Source: Lachnospiraceae bacterium (GTDB lineage Bacteria > Bacillota > Clostridia > Lachnospirales > Lachnospiraceae). Taken from it: a stretch of DNA of 64,000 nucleotides. The translations under genes and the position numbers were made by a program. Under the pieces are notes generated by a model. It was not told the DNA's origin. It saw nothing but the letters and a program-made list of their open reading frames with translations, and made no database searches. Every line of letters begins with the position of its first letter. Position 1 is the first letter of the stretch. The stretch covers positions 62,001-126,000 of the forward strand of contig JAUNAJ010000007.1 of assembly GCA_030527645.1 (NCBI GenBank), given 5' to 3'. This document shows positions 16,620 through 26,746 of this stretch, in pieces.

Positions 16620-17564
16620 ATGTCAGTAATGAAAGAAATAAAGCTTACGGAGATCGAAGGTTTCCGGATCGGTCATGCCGAAAATCAGGAGGGAATGACC
16701 GGATGCACCGTGATGCTGTTTGATGCATGTACACCTGCGGGAGTGGATGTCAGAGGCGGAGGGCCTGCCTCCAGAGAAACGCCCCTGCTGAATCCTGTTA
16801 TGGATGCAAAGGGGATTCACGGGATTCTGCTTTCCGGAGGAAGCGCCTTCGGACTGGATGCGGCAGGCGGTGTCATGAAATATCTGGAGGAGAGAGGAAT
16901 CGGCTTTGACGTGGGAATCACCAAGGTGCCGCTGGTATGTCAGTCCTCTCTGTTTGACCTGATGGTGGGGGATATGACCATTCGACCGGATGCGGCCATG
17001 GGTTATGCAGCCTGTCTGGATGCAGACGATCCGGATACAGTTCCGGAAACAAAGGGAGCTGTAGGAGCCGGTCTGGGATGCACCGTCGGAAAGTACAGGG
17101 GTCCGGAATTCTGCATGCCATCCGGTCTGGGATCCTATGCTGTTTCGATGGGAGATCTGCAGGTTGGCGCGCTTGTGGCGGTCAATGCTCTTGGAGATAT
17201 CTATGATCCTGAGACGAACAAAAAACTGGCAGGAGTAAAGGGAGCGGATGGAAAACTGCTTGCATCTCCGCTTTCCTATTTTGATGCCGCCTATGAGCAG
17301 GCTCCGTCTTTCAGCGGAAATACCACTCTTGGAATTATTGTCACCAATGCAGAGTTTGAGAAGACGGCTCTTAATAAGATTGCATCCATGGCGCACAATG
17401 GCTATGCGGCAGCTATTCGACCGGTTCATACGATGGCGGACGGTGACAGCATCTATGCAGTTTCTACAGGAAAAGTGAAGGGGGATATCAATCTGATCGG
17501 ACCGCTGGCAGCCTATGTGATGGGCAGAGCAATTGCCGATGCAGCAAAATCTGTTCAGCAATAG
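16620..17564 (+). CDS. P1-family (S58, DmpA-like) aminopeptidase
   Basis: A 314-residue enzyme of the DmpA/BapA N-terminal-nucleophile family, which cuts L- or beta-amino acid peptides after self-processing. The ATG at 16620 is chosen because GAGAGG precedes it; an upstream in-frame start at 16569 lies without a ribosome site. Family hallmarks are GGGPASRETPLL, GGSAFGLDAAGG, and at the autocleavage site GNTTLGIIVTNA, with Asn234-Thr235 as the probable scissile pair. IRPVHTMADGDSIYA near the end is also typical. No signal peptide, so cytoplasmic. Substrate unknown. Confidence 0.88.
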   Translation: MSVMKEIKLTEIEGFRIGHAENQEGMTGCTVMLFDACTPAGVDVRGGGPASRETPLLNPVMDAKGIHGILLSGGSAFGLDAAGGVMKYLEERGIGFDVGITKVPLVCQSSLFDLMVGDMTIRPDAAMGYAACLDADDPDTVPETKGAVGAGLGCTVGKYRGPEFCMPSGLGSYAVSMGDLQVGALVAVNALGDIYDPETNKKLAGVKGADGKLLASPLSYFDAAYEQAPSFSGNTTLGIIVTNAEFEKTALNKIASMAHNGYAAAIRPVHTMADGDSIYAVSTGKVKGDINLIGPLAAYVMGRAIADAAKSVQQ

Positions 17565-17651
17565 AGAGAACGATCGTTCAGGAGGCTGCATCGGCAGCGG
17601 TTCCTGAGAATGTAATTGTCCTATGATTCAACAGGAAGGGAAATAGAAAGA

Positions 17652-17918
17652 ATGAAGAAACTTACGAAAGAAGAAAAGCATCGGCAGTGCATGCGGGAGA
17701 TCCGAGGTACACTGCTGGTTGCAGCAATCTGCTGTGCCTGGCACATCATTACTGCATTTGCGTTGAACGGAACCGGCTGGTATTTTCTTGGAATGCCTGC
17801 CTGGTTCAGTGTGTCTGTCTTCGGAACGATTCTGATCGCCCTGGCCGGCGTAAGGATCCTTCTGAAGAAGGTGTTTGTTGATTTTGAGTACGATGAAGAA
17901 GAGGAGGGGAACAGCTGA
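17652..17918 (+). CDS. YhdT-like (DUF997) small membrane protein
   Basis: An 88-residue protein with two TM segments (about 20-40 and 50-75), basic N-terminus and acidic C-terminus (DFEYDEEEEGNS). It precedes the panF-type symporter by a single base. In E. coli yhdT similarly precedes panF, which supports both calls. The ATG at 17652 has AGGAAGGGA about 11 bases upstream. The role is probably support for the symporter, but not established. Confidence 0.8.
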   Translation: MKKLTKEEKHRQCMREIRGTLLVAAICCAWHIITAFALNGTGWYFLGMPAWFSVSVFGTILIALAGVRILLKKVFVDFEYDEEEEGNS

Positions 17919-17919
17919 T

Positions 17920-19401
17920 ATGACATCTAATCAGATCATCATTCTGACAATCTTTATTCTGTATCTCGTATTCAATGCTGCCGCAGGAATTTACGGCAGC
18001 AGAAAAGCGGAATCCGGACTTTCCACCGAAAAAAAATACTTTATCGGAGGAAGAAGGATGTCCGGTCTTGTACTGGCAATGACCACAATGGCCACCTATA
18101 CCTCAGTCAGCTCCTTTGTATCGGGTCCGGGTGCAGCAGGTCTCACCTACGGCTATGCCCAGGCATGGATCGCAGCAGTACAGGTTCCGGTTACCTTTCT
18201 CGTCCTTGGTGTGCTGGGCAACAAGCTGGCCATTGTCTCAAGAAGAACCGGTTCGGTCACCATTGTCGGTTATTTAAAAGCCAGGTATAAAAGCGATGTG
18301 CTCGTCATAGTCATCAGTATTCTGATGGTTCTGTTTTTCGTGGCGCAGATGATCAGTCAGTTTACCGGAGGCGGTACCCTGATCGCATCGATCACCGGTC
18401 TGGATTTTAAGACCTCACTGCTGATCTTCGGTGCGGTGGTGATTCTGTATACTGCCTTCGGCGGTTTTTCAGCGGTTGCCATTACGGACACGATTCAGGG
18501 AATCGTGATGTGTATCGGAACCTTTCTGTTTTTGTTTTTTGTACTGAAGGCAGGCGGCGGTCTCTCCGGTGTTGATGCGGGACTGCAGCAGAATCTTCCC
18601 GGAGTCTATGACAACCTTTTTGCTGTTTATAAGCCGGGAACCCTGATCAGCTTCTGGGTGCTGGTGGGCTTCGGTACCCTGGGGCTTCCGCAGACAGCTG
18701 TTCGTGCCATGGGATTCAAGGATACAAAGAGCCTTCACAGTGCCATGTGGATCGGCGCACTGACCTGTTCCTTTGTTATAGTGGGGATGCATCTGGCAGG
18801 CACCTGGGCGGGCGCTCTTGTGGATACGGCAGATCTGCCTACATCGGACTATTTCATTCCCTATATTATCCAGCAGATCATGCCGATCGGACTGGCAGGC
18901 ATCTTTCTGGCAGCTCCGATGGCAGCAGTCATGTCTACTGCAGATTCCCTGCTGATCCTGGCATCTGCAGCCATTGTTAAGGATCTGTATAAAAACTATG
19001 TGGTGAAGGATGATCCCCGAAAACTGGAAAGCTATAACAGGAACGTGAAAAAGTTTTCTATGGTCTTCACCGCAGCTCTCGGCGTTGCCGTCATCCTTCT
19101 GACGATGGATCCGCCGGATATCATCTTCTTTCTGAATCTGTTTGCTATGGGAGGCCTGGAATGCACCTTCTTCTGGCCTTTGATCGGCGGTCTGTTCTGG
19201 AAAAAGGGAACAAAGCAGGCAGCGGTGCTCAGCTCTCTTGGAGCGGCAGCTGTCTATGTATTCTGTTATTACAAGGTCAGCATCGCAGGAATCAATGCAG
19301 TTGTCTGGGGACTTCTGGCAGGGGGGATCCTGTACTTTGTCTGCGGGCTGCTTACCGGTAAGAAGGGACTGGATCAGGATATTCTGGATCGGTGCTTCTG
19401 A
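17920..19401 (+). CDS. panF: Sodium/pantothenate symporter (SSS family)
   Basis: A 493-residue sodium:solute symporter with 12-13 TM helices, close to the E. coli PanF length (483). The N-terminus reads KKYFIGGRRMSGLVLAMTT, the SSS signature between TM1 and TM2; SVSSFVSGPGAA and APMAAVMSTADSLLILAS (sodium-site TM8) are also present. GAGGAGGGG precedes the ATG at 17920; earlier in-frame starts would sit inside yhdT. Pairing with a YhdT homolog supports pantothenate as substrate; another SSS substrate remains possible. Confidence 0.85.
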   Translation: MTSNQIIILTIFILYLVFNAAAGIYGSRKAESGLSTEKKYFIGGRRMSGLVLAMTTMATYTSVSSFVSGPGAAGLTYGYAQAWIAAVQVPVTFLVLGVLGNKLAIVSRRTGSVTIVGYLKARYKSDVLVIVISILMVLFFVAQMISQFTGGGTLIASITGLDFKTSLLIFGAVVILYTAFGGFSAVAITDTIQGIVMCIGTFLFLFFVLKAGGGLSGVDAGLQQNLPGVYDNLFAVYKPGTLISFWVLVGFGTLGLPQTAVRAMGFKDTKSLHSAMWIGALTCSFVIVGMHLAGTWAGALVDTADLPTSDYFIPYIIQQIMPIGLAGIFLAAPMAAVMSTADSLLILASAAIVKDLYKNYVVKDDPRKLESYNRNVKKFSMVFTAALGVAVILLTMDPPDIIFFLNLFAMGGLECTFFWPLIGGLFWKKGTKQAAVLSSLGAAAVYVFCYYKVSIAGINAVVWGLLAGGILYFVCGLLTGKKGLDQDILDRCF

Positions 19402-19490
19402 TCGGACTCTGAGGGAGCTTGGACAGACAGTCCGGCATCAGAATAGTATCATGGAGACTGCAGAAAGAGCAGAAGGTTAGGAGGCTTTAT

Positions 19491-19997
19491 ATGAAATTTC
19501 ATTCTGTAAATGAGCTGGAGCATTTCTCCTTTCGGGACGCGCAGGTGTTTCGATTTGAGGAACGAGACAGCAGGATCCTGCTGGAGGCAGAGGCTCTTAT
19601 TGTAAGGGGCTCCAACTCACAGAACACCAGATTTTACGACAGCTACGCAGATACAGCCCAGATCAATCTGGTGAATGGAAAAGTATTGTCTGCTGTGAAG
19701 GAGGGGTTTCGTTATTACGATGCAGACGGTGTGCTGCAGAAGGAGGTACCGGATCAGCTGCTGACAGAGGGAGAGATACATGACCTGCTGCGTCAGTGCA
19801 GCGGATGCTATCTGTTTTCTGCAGAGAGAAAACCCGATACGAAAGAAGGAAGAATGCAGGTCTCTCTGGGACTGGAGTTCGGGGATGACAGTGAAGGAAC
19901 CCTTACCATGGGCGATTCTTTCTGGATTGAGGTGAGCTGTTCCTCTGTCGAGGTGGATTGGGAGCGTTACATGAACCGGGTGGAAGGAACGGTGTGA
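19491..19997 (+). CDS. Unrecognised 168-residue protein
   Basis: The ATG at 19491 follows TAGGAGG at a good distance. The product is soluble, beta-rich and acidic, with no signal peptide or TM. It includes FRDAQVFRFEERDSRILLEAEA near residues 13-34 and a Cys pair (CSGC, about 105). No known domain is recognised. The 89-base gap after panF has no clear terminator, so it may be the tail of that operon. Confidence 0.65.
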   Translation: MKFHSVNELEHFSFRDAQVFRFEERDSRILLEAEALIVRGSNSQNTRFYDSYADTAQINLVNGKVLSAVKEGFRYYDADGVLQKEVPDQLLTEGEIHDLLRQCSGCYLFSAERKPDTKEGRMQVSLGLEFGDDSEGTLTMGDSFWIEVSCSSVEVDWERYMNRVEGTV

Positions 19998-20155
19998 TTC
20001 GATGATGATCAGGCCGGAGCAGATCGGACTAAGCTGTTCCGGCTAAAATAGTGTTACTGTTCCTGCTATCCTTATCCTGTGCAAAAAAAATCTTACAAAA
20101 AAAGGAAATAGAAAAGTTCTGCAGTATATTAATAACAGAAAGGAGATCACGAACT

Positions 20156-21940
20156 ATGCGGTATTCCGATGAACTGGTTGAGGAAGTGCGTACAAGAAGC
20201 AATATCGTGGACGTGGTTTCTCAGTATGTCAAACTGCAGAGAAGGGGCAGCAATTACTTTGGACTCTGCCCTTTTCACAATGAAAAATCACCATCCTTTT
20301 CTGTGAGTCCGGGAAAGCAGATCTATTACTGCTTCGGCTGCGGTGCCGGGGGAAGTGTGATCACCTTCCTGATGCAGTACGAGAATTATACCTTTCAGGA
20401 GGCAATGAAAACGCTGGCAGATCGTGCCGGCATCCAGCTTCCGGAGATTGAATATTCCAGAGAGGCGAAGGCAGAAGCAGATCGAAAGGCGGTGCTTCTT
20501 GAGATTAACAAGAAGGCTGCCCGCTTTTATTATGCGCAGCTTCGTTCTCCGCAGGGAGAGCAGGGCATGCATTATCTGAAGGGCAGGGGCTTAAGCAGTG
20601 AGATCATGCAGAAGTTTGGACTTGGCTATGCCGGAAAGTACAACACCAGTCTCTATCAGTATCTGAAGAAAGAAGGCTATAACGATGAGCTGCTGAAGGA
20701 ATCCGGTCTGTTTTCGATGGATGAACGCCGGGGCGTCTCGGATAAGTTCTGGAATCGGGTGATGTTTCCGATCATGGATGCCAACAGCAGAGTGATCGGT
20801 TTCGGCGGCCGTGTCATGGGCGATGGAAAGCCGAAATATCTGAATTCTCCGGAAACCAGGATTTTTGATAAAAGCAGGAATCTGTATGGGCTGAATATCG
20901 CCCGATCCTCCAGAAAAAAGAATCTGATCATCTGTGAGGGCTATATGGATGTGATTTCCATGCATCAGGCAGGCTTTAACAATGCGGTTGCCTCCCTTGG
21001 TACCGCACTGACCTCCCAGCAGGCATCCCTTCTGAAGCGCTATACGGACGATGTGCTGATCATCTACGACATGGATGGTGCAGGTGTGCGGGCTGCTCTT
21101 CGGGCAATCCCCATGCTCCGGACGGCAGGACTACGGACGAAGGTGGTGGATCTTAAACCCCACAAGGATCCGGATGAATTCATTCAGGCTCTCGGAAGAG
21201 AAGCATTTGAGGAGCGGCTTGAGAAGGCGGAGAACAGTTTCCTTTTCGAGATCCGTATGCTGTATGAGGAGTATGATATGTCTGATCCGCAGGGGAAGAC
21301 AGATTTCTTTCATAAAACTGCGGAGAGGCTGCTGCGCTTTGAGGATGAGATTGAAAGAAACAGCTATGTGGAAAGTGTTTCCCGGATCTATGGTATATCA
21401 CAGGAGATGCTGCAGCAGCAGATCCGGAAGCTCGCCATGAAGGGGACCGCAGTCTCCTATCAGGAGCAGAGAGAGGATAGGACATCAAAGCGAAAACGCG
21501 AAAAAGTTTCAGGTGCCGATCAGGCACAGAAGCTTATGCTGACCTGGATCAGCAATTATCCGGGAATTCTTTCCCAGCTGAAACCGTATCTGAAGCCGGA
21601 GCATTTCAGCAATCCCCTGTACCGTGAGGTGGCGGAACTGCTTTTTTCACAGCTGGAGAAAGGTGAGATCAGTCCTGCAAGGATCATTGATCATTTCGAG
21701 GACGGGGAGACGCAGACAGAGGTGGCAGGCGTCTTTCATGCAAGATTGGAGCTTGAGAACCCGGAGGCCATGCAGAAAGCTCTGAGGGATGTGGTCTGCA
21801 GTCTGCGGGAGAGCAGCATCAACACCAGAATTGCGGAAATGCCCGTGAATGACCTGGCAGGCCTGCAGAAGCTGGTACAGGAAAAGAAGGAGCTGGAGCA
21901 GCTGCGCTTTCAGTTTCCGGTAATTGAGATCAATACCTGA
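20156..21940 (+). CDS. dnaG: DNA primase
   Basis: A 594-residue primase that makes RNA primers at the replication fork. The zinc-binding domain has Cys38, His41, Cys59 and Cys62. The TOPRIM core shows IICEGYMDVISMHQAG (about 261-276) and YDMDGAG. A C-terminal DnaB-interaction region (about 450-594) is present. Start chosen at 20156, where AAAGGAG precedes; upstream open frame is not coding. It forms the macromolecular synthesis-like order dnaG-rpoD (rpsU is absent here). The spacing to rpoD is 145 bases. Confidence 0.97.
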   Translation: MRYSDELVEEVRTRSNIVDVVSQYVKLQRRGSNYFGLCPFHNEKSPSFSVSPGKQIYYCFGCGAGGSVITFLMQYENYTFQEAMKTLADRAGIQLPEIEYSREAKAEADRKAVLLEINKKAARFYYAQLRSPQGEQGMHYLKGRGLSSEIMQKFGLGYAGKYNTSLYQYLKKEGYNDELLKESGLFSMDERRGVSDKFWNRVMFPIMDANSRVIGFGGRVMGDGKPKYLNSPETRIFDKSRNLYGLNIARSSRKKNLIICEGYMDVISMHQAGFNNAVASLGTALTSQQASLLKRYTDDVLIIYDMDGAGVRAALRAIPMLRTAGLRTKVVDLKPHKDPDEFIQALGREAFEERLEKAENSFLFEIRMLYEEYDMSDPQGKTDFFHKTAERLLRFEDEIERNSYVESVSRIYGISQEMLQQQIRKLAMKGTAVSYQEQREDRTSKRKREKVSGADQAQKLMLTWISNYPGILSQLKPYLKPEHFSNPLYREVAELLFSQLEKGEISPARIIDHFEDGETQTEVAGVFHARLELENPEAMQKALRDVVCSLRESSINTRIAEMPVNDLAGLQKLVQEKKELEQLRFQFPVIEINT

Positions 21941-22085
21941 ATGTCAGGTTCTGCAGGGCACAGTTCGCTGTCTGCTTCCGCGGGCGGGAATCCTGAGGGA
22001 CAGAAACGGGTGTTGATATAGATCAGTTTGTAACTGTTCAGAACCTTCTGAATGTTGCGATAATAAATGATAAGTGAGGGTATGT

Positions 22086-23222
22086 ATGTCTATGCAAATG
22101 GATCAGGAGAAATTCCTGGAAAAGCTGAAGGAACTGGTCACTCGCGGTAAAAAGAATAAAAATATGCTGGAGTACCAGGAGATCAAAACGTTCTTTCAGG
22201 ATACCAATGTAACTGATGAACAGATGGACAAGGTACTTGAGTATCTGGAGGCACAGGGCATCGATGTGCTTCGGATTTCTGAAAATGAGACCAATACAGA
22301 AGAGCTTCTGATCATGAACGATGAGGATGCCAAGCTGGAGGATGAAGAAGAAGTCGATATGGAGAATATCGATTTGTCCGTTCCGGAGGGTATCAGCATT
22401 GAGGATCCGGTTCGTATGTATCTGAAGGAGATCGGCAAGGTACCCCTTCTGTCTGCCGAGGAGGAGATCAGTCTGGCTCAGAGAATGGAAGAGGGGGATG
22501 AGGAAGCAAAAAAAATGCTTGCCGAGGCCAACCTTCGACTGGTTGTTTCTATTGCAAAACGGTATGTGGGACGAGGCATGCTGTTCCTTGACCTGATCCA
22601 GGAGGGAAATCTCGGTCTGATCAAGGCGGTGGAGAAATTTGATTACAGAAAGGGCTACAAATTTTCTACCTATGCAACCTGGTGGATCCGTCAGGCAATC
22701 ACCCGTGCCATTGCAGATCAGGCGAGAACCATCCGTATTCCGGTGCATATGGTTGAGACCATCAATAAGCTGATCCGTGTTTCCCGTCAGCTGCTGCAGG
22801 AGCTGGGACGAGAGCCTACTCCGGAGGAGATCGCTGAGGAAATGAACATGTCTGTAGAGCGTGTTCGTGAGATTCTGAAAATTTCTCAGGAGCCTGTTTC
22901 TCTTGAAACCCCGATCGGCGAGGAGGAGGACAGTCATCTTGGTGATTTCATCCAGGATGACAATGTGCCTGTGCCGGCCGATGCTGCGGCATTTACCATG
23001 CTGAAGGAGCAGCTGGAGGAGGTCCTCAGTACTCTGACTGAGAGAGAGCAGAAGGTACTTCGCCTTCGCTTCGGTCTGGACGACGGCCGTGCAAGAACCC
23101 TGGAAGAGGTAGGCAAGGAGTTCAACGTAACAAGAGAGCGTATCCGCCAGATCGAGGCTAAGGCTCTCAGAAAGCTCCGCCATCCCAGCCGCAGCCGCAA
23201 GCTGAAGGACTATCTGGATTAA
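22086..23222 (+). CDS. rpoD: Primary sigma factor RpoD (SigA)
   Basis: A 378-residue housekeeping sigma factor. A region 1.1-like acidic N-terminus (to about 95) precedes [17 protein letters not shown] (region 1.2), [19 protein letters not shown] (2.1-2.2), [15 protein letters not shown] (2.3-2.4, -10 recognition), region 3, and [25 protein letters not shown] (4.2, -35 recognition). Several ATGs cluster at the start; 22086 is taken because AAGTGAGGG lies at a usable distance, with 22092 an alternative. The stop overlaps the next start (TAATG), coupling trmK to it. Confidence 0.97.
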   Translation: MSMQMDQEKFLEKLKELVTRGKKNKNMLEYQEIKTFFQDTNVTDEQMDKVLEYLEAQGIDVLRISENETNTEELLIMNDEDAKLEDEEEVDMENIDLSVPEGISIEDPVRMYLKEIGKVPLLSAEEEISLAQRMEEGDEEAKKMLAEANLRLVVSIAKRYVGRGMLFLDLIQEGNLGLIKAVEKFDYRKGYKFSTYATWWIRQAITRAIADQARTIRIPVHMVETINKLIRVSRQLLQELGREPTPEEIAEEMNMSVERVREILKISQEPVSLETPIGEEEDSHLGDFIQDDNVPVPADAAAFTMLKEQLEEVLSTLTEREQKVLRLRFGLDDGRARTLEEVGKEFNVTRERIRQIEAKALRKLRHPSRSRKLKDYLD

Positions 23223-24025
23223 TGAGCAGAGAACTTGTTTTATCAAAGCGGATGCAGAGCGTTGCTGACCGTGTCAGCAGCGGTCTCATTCTTGCTGATG
23301 TGGGCTGTGACCACGGATATCTGTCCATCTGGCTGTGTCAGACCGGAAGGATTCCTTCGGCTATTGCCATGGACGTGAATGAGGGACCGCTTCTCCGGGC
23401 CCGGCAGAATGTGGAGCTGTACGGACTGCAGGATCGAATCAGCTTTCGTCTGTCTGATGGTCTGACAGAGCTGAAGTCCCATGAGGTGCAGTCCGTGGCC
23501 ATTGCAGGAATGGGCGGCATGCTGATCATCCGAATCCTGAAGGCAAGACCGGATCTTCTGGAGGAGATCAGTGAGCTGATTCTGGAGCCGCAGTCCGATG
23601 CAGAGGGTGTTCGTTCTTTTCTCGGAGAGATCGGATTTGTCATTGTGGATGAGGATCTGGTGCTGGAGGACGGGAAGTTCTATCCTGTTATCAAGGCGGT
23701 TTCTGAGTCAGATACTGAAAGAGAAAACTGCAGCAGAGACAGTGAAACCGCTGCAGGCGTATCTGCTGACAAATCGACATTGAACGGAAAAATAACAGTT
23801 GATACCGAAGAAGATATTGAAAAGAATATATCCTTGAAATTCGGCAGGATCCTGCTGATGAGACGGCATCCGGTGCTGAAGATGTATCTTGAGAAAAATC
23901 TGGATCAGACGAAAGATCTGATCCGGCGTCTGGAGGAAAAAGCTACAGAAAAGGGCCTGGCAAGGGCAGAAGAACTGAAAAAAGAAGTGCAGTATATGGA
24001 AACTGCTCTGCACTACTACAGATAA
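23222..24025 (+). CDS. trmK: tRNA (adenine-22-N1)-methyltransferase
   Basis: A 267-residue SAM-dependent enzyme that makes m1A22 in tRNA. The Rossmann start is ILADVGCDHGYLSIWLCQ (SAM loop, about 23-40), with AIAGMGG (the catalytic strand) and EPQSDAEGVR downstream; the C-terminal third is a coiled-coil-like helix as in TrmK. A low-complexity insert (about 165-200) is specific to this copy. Overlap with rpoD by one base is the typical sigA-trmK arrangement in Bacillota. Confidence 0.92.
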   Translation: MSRELVLSKRMQSVADRVSSGLILADVGCDHGYLSIWLCQTGRIPSAIAMDVNEGPLLRARQNVELYGLQDRISFRLSDGLTELKSHEVQSVAIAGMGGMLIIRILKARPDLLEEISELILEPQSDAEGVRSFLGEIGFVIVDEDLVLEDGKFYPVIKAVSESDTERENCSRDSETAAGVSADKSTLNGKITVDTEEDIEKNISLKFGRILLMRRHPVLKMYLEKNLDQTKDLIRRLEEKATEKGLARAEELKKEVQYMETALHYYR

Positions 24026-24041
24026 AACTAAGGCTGTATGC

Positions 24042-24080
24042 AGACCGGTTTCGGCATCCGGGATGCATGCGGTCTTTTTT
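24042..24080 (+). terminator. Hairpin between trmK and the Nif3-like gene
   Basis: AGACCG at 24042-24047 pairs with CGGTCT at 24070-24075 around an inner GCAT/ATGC stem; six T follow. It could attenuate rather than stop read-through. Confidence 0.7.
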
Positions 24081-24102
24081 GGCATCAAGGAGAAATCTTA
24101 AT

Positions 24103-24885
24103 ATGAAATGCAGTGAAATTATTTTTCGTCTGGAGAAAGATTATCCGGTTTCGGCAGCAGAAAGCTGGGATAATCCCGGACTTCTGGTGGGAAGATCGGA
24201 CAGAGAGATCAAAAAAATATTTGTGGCTCTGGATGTGACCGATGAGACTCTGGAGCAGGCTGTTCAGGCAAAAGCAGATCTGATGATCACCCATCATCCT
24301 CTGATTTTCGGAAGCATTAAGCAGGTGAATGATCAGTCCTTTATCGGAAGACGAATCATTCGTCTGATTGAAGAGGGGATCAGCTACTATGCCATGCATA
24401 CAAACTTTGATGTGCGGGGAATGGCGGATCTCAATGAGCAGCAGCTGGGACTTACTCATACAGAGGTACTGGAGGTGACCGGTGAAAATAACGGTGTTCC
24501 GGAAGGAATCGGAAGGGCGGGACAGCTGACAGCACCGCTGAAGCTTTCTGAGGCAGCAGAGCTGGTGAAAAGCGGAATGAAGATTCCGTCGGTTCTTCTG
24601 TACGGAGATCCTGATCAGAAGGTACAGCGAATCGCAGTGTCAAGCGGCTCCGGAAAAAGCATGGTTCCTGCTGCGTTGGCTGCAAAGGCAGAGGTACTGA
24701 TCACCGGAGATATTGATTATCACACGGCAATTGATGCAAGGGCCTGTGGTCTCAGTATTATCGATGCCGGCCATTACGGAACAGAATATTGCTTTATTGA
24801 ATTTATGAGAGAAAAACTGCAGAGAATGCTTCCCGACTGTGAGATAACAGGAGCAAAGACGGAATTCCCGTATACGGTCCGCTGA
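24103..24885 (+). CDS. Nif3-like dinuclear metal centre protein (DUF34)
   Basis: A 260-residue protein of the Nif3/YqfO family, often next to trmK in Bacillota; proposed GTP cyclohydrolase I type 2-like, molecular role unresolved. Metal ligand motifs are TESWDNPGLLVG, THHPLIF, HTNFD and DAGHYGTE. It is the short form without the PII-like middle insert. AAGGAG lies 11 bases before the ATG at 24103; the upstream in-frame start at 24067 lies inside the hairpin region. Confidence 0.9.
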   Translation: MKCSEIIFRLEKDYPVSAAESWDNPGLLVGRSDREIKKIFVALDVTDETLEQAVQAKADLMITHHPLIFGSIKQVNDQSFIGRRIIRLIEEGISYYAMHTNFDVRGMADLNEQQLGLTHTEVLEVTGENNGVPEGIGRAGQLTAPLKLSEAAELVKSGMKIPSVLLYGDPDQKVQRIAVSSGSGKSMVPAALAAKAEVLITGDIDYHTAIDARACGLSIIDAGHYGTEYCFIEFMREKLQRMLPDCEITGAKTEFPYTVR

Positions 24886-24975
24886 GCATTATTACTGAGA
24901 ATAATGAGGGCAGCCTTTCGGGTGATGTACTTGATAGGAAGATGTGAGAGGAAGAACAGAGAAAGGAGAATTTGT

Positions 24976-26643
24976 ATGACTGATACAATGATTCGTGTAA
25001 CGATAGATGGATCTGAGAAGGTGTTTCCGTCAGGGCTTACCTATGGTGAGATTCTGCGTTCCCTGTCGGGGGATGAAAAATATCCGGTCGTCCTTGTCCG
25101 GGCAAACGGACAGCTGAGGGAACTGTTTCAGAGGGCAGAAAATGACTGTGTGCTAGATACTGTCAGTGCAGCTGAAGCCTCAGGATTCCGTACCTACAGA
25201 AGAAGCATGTGTCTGCTTTTGCTGACTGCGATTAAAAACACTTCCGGTGCTAAAGCTGCAGGAGAGACCATCCTTCACCACAGCATGGGCAGCGGCTACT
25301 ACTTTGTGCCCGGTAACGGCGTGAAGGCGGATGCAGCATTTCTTGAAAAAACAGCAGCGGAGATGAAACGCTTGGTGGCAGAAAAGCTGCCCTTCCGTAA
25401 GTATTCCATGTCAGTTGCTGAGGCCAGAAAGTACTTTAAGGCAAACTACATGGAGAAGAAGGCCAATCTCTTTCGGTATAGAACAGCTTCCCTGATCAAT
25501 GTATACGAACTGGATGGATTTACGGATTATTTCTACGGATATATGATGGAGGATACGTCTTCTCTTGGTGTATTTGAGCTGATTCCCTACAGTGAGGGCT
25601 TTATTCTGCAGATGCCTGACGGACCGGATCTGAAATCTCTGCCTGCATTCAATCCATCCCCGAAGGTGTTCAACACCCAGCTTGAGACTCTTCGCTGGGG
25701 ACAGATGCTGGGAATCAATACAGTCAGTGATCTGAACGATACCATCTGTCAGGGAAGTGTAACGGATACCCTTCTTTATGCAGAGGCATTGCAGGAGGGG
25801 AAAATTTCTGAGATCGCAGAGCAGATTGCTGCAAAGGGAACTGTGAAGTTTGTACTGATTGCAGGTCCCTCCTCATCAGGAAAAACTACATTCTCCAGAC
25901 GAATTTCTGTACAGCTTCGCGCCAAGGGACTGCGGCCCCATCCCATCAGTCTTGATGATTACTACGTTAACAGGGAGGATACACCGCTGGATGAAAACGG
26001 AGAATATGACTTCGAGTGTCTGGAAGCGATTGACATCAAGAAATTTAATGAGGATATGGAATCTTTGCTGGAAGGTAAAGAAGTGGAGCTTCCGGTCTTT
26101 AACTTTAAAACCGGTCATCGTGAATACAAAGGAGACTTCCTGCAGCTGAAGGATGGTGATGTTCTGGTATTAGAGGGAATACACGGCCTGAATGATAAGC
26201 TCACCTTTATGCTTCCGGACGAGTCAAAATTCCGAATCTATATCAGTGCACTGACCCAGCTGAACATTGATAATCATAACCGCATTCCAACCACCGACGG
26301 CCGGCTGATCCGCCGAATGGTGAGGGATTACAGAACAAGAGGAACCTCTGCAGCTTCAACAATTGCCAGATGGCCCTCTGTCAGAAGAGGAGAAGAGAAA
26401 AATATATTCCCCTATCAGGAGAAGGCAGACGCTGTTTTCAACACAGCACTGATCTATGAATTGGCAGTATTAAAGCTCAGTGCGGTACCCTTCCTGTACC
26501 AGATTCCGGAGGATGCACCGGAGCACGAGGAGGCGAAGCGTCTTCTGAAGTTCCTGGACTATTTTGTAGCGATCCCAACAGAAGCAATTCCGAATAATTC
26601 TATTTTAAGGGAGTTTGTGGGAGGCGGCTGCTTCAGACTGTAA
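24976..26643 (+). CDS. Nucleoside (uridine) kinase with an N-terminal TGS/ThrRS-like part
   Basis: A 555-residue protein fusing a TGS-like and threonyl-tRNA-synthetase editing-like N-terminus (about 1-215; SGLTYGEILRSL, HHSMGSGYYFV) to a uridine kinase-type P-loop domain (about 285-500). The Walker A is GPSSSGKTT (about 299), followed by the lid-like DDYYVNREDTP and DGDVLVLEGIHGLN. Such fusions are common in Clostridia and are annotated as nucleoside kinases. They lack full aminoacylation motifs, so it is not a tRNA synthetase. GAAAGGAG precedes the ATG at 24976. Confidence 0.87.
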   Translation: MTDTMIRVTIDGSEKVFPSGLTYGEILRSLSGDEKYPVVLVRANGQLRELFQRAENDCVLDTVSAAEASGFRTYRRSMCLLLLTAIKNTSGAKAAGETILHHSMGSGYYFVPGNGVKADAAFLEKTAAEMKRLVAEKLPFRKYSMSVAEARKYFKANYMEKKANLFRYRTASLINVYELDGFTDYFYGYMMEDTSSLGVFELIPYSEGFILQMPDGPDLKSLPAFNPSPKVFNTQLETLRWGQMLGINTVSDLNDTICQGSVTDTLLYAEALQEGKISEIAEQIAAKGTVKFVLIAGPSSSGKTTFSRRISVQLRAKGLRPHPISLDDYYVNREDTPLDENGEYDFECLEAIDIKKFNEDMESLLEGKEVELPVFNFKTGHREYKGDFLQLKDGDVLVLEGIHGLNDKLTFMLPDESKFRIYISALTQLNIDNHNRIPTTDGRLIRRMVRDYRTRGTSAASTIARWPSVRRGEEKNIFPYQEKADAVFNTALIYELAVLKLSAVPFLYQIPEDAPEHEEAKRLLKFLDYFVAIPTEAIPNNSILREFVGGGCFRL

Positions 26644-26746
26644 ATCTTGCAGACTGTTTTGCAAACTGAAATGGCTCCCTCCTCGAGGCGGCATAATGCT
26701 GCTTGTCATGGCATCGATCCGGGCGGCAGGATCAGAGACAGAAAAC

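Noticed and set aside
16623..17591. 322-codon minus-strand frame opposite the S58 peptidase
   Set aside because: Antisense shadow with His/Ile/Cys-rich composition and no start signal.
22038..23246. 402-codon minus-strand frame opposite rpoD
   Set aside because: Antisense of a conserved sigma factor; no motif or ribosome site.
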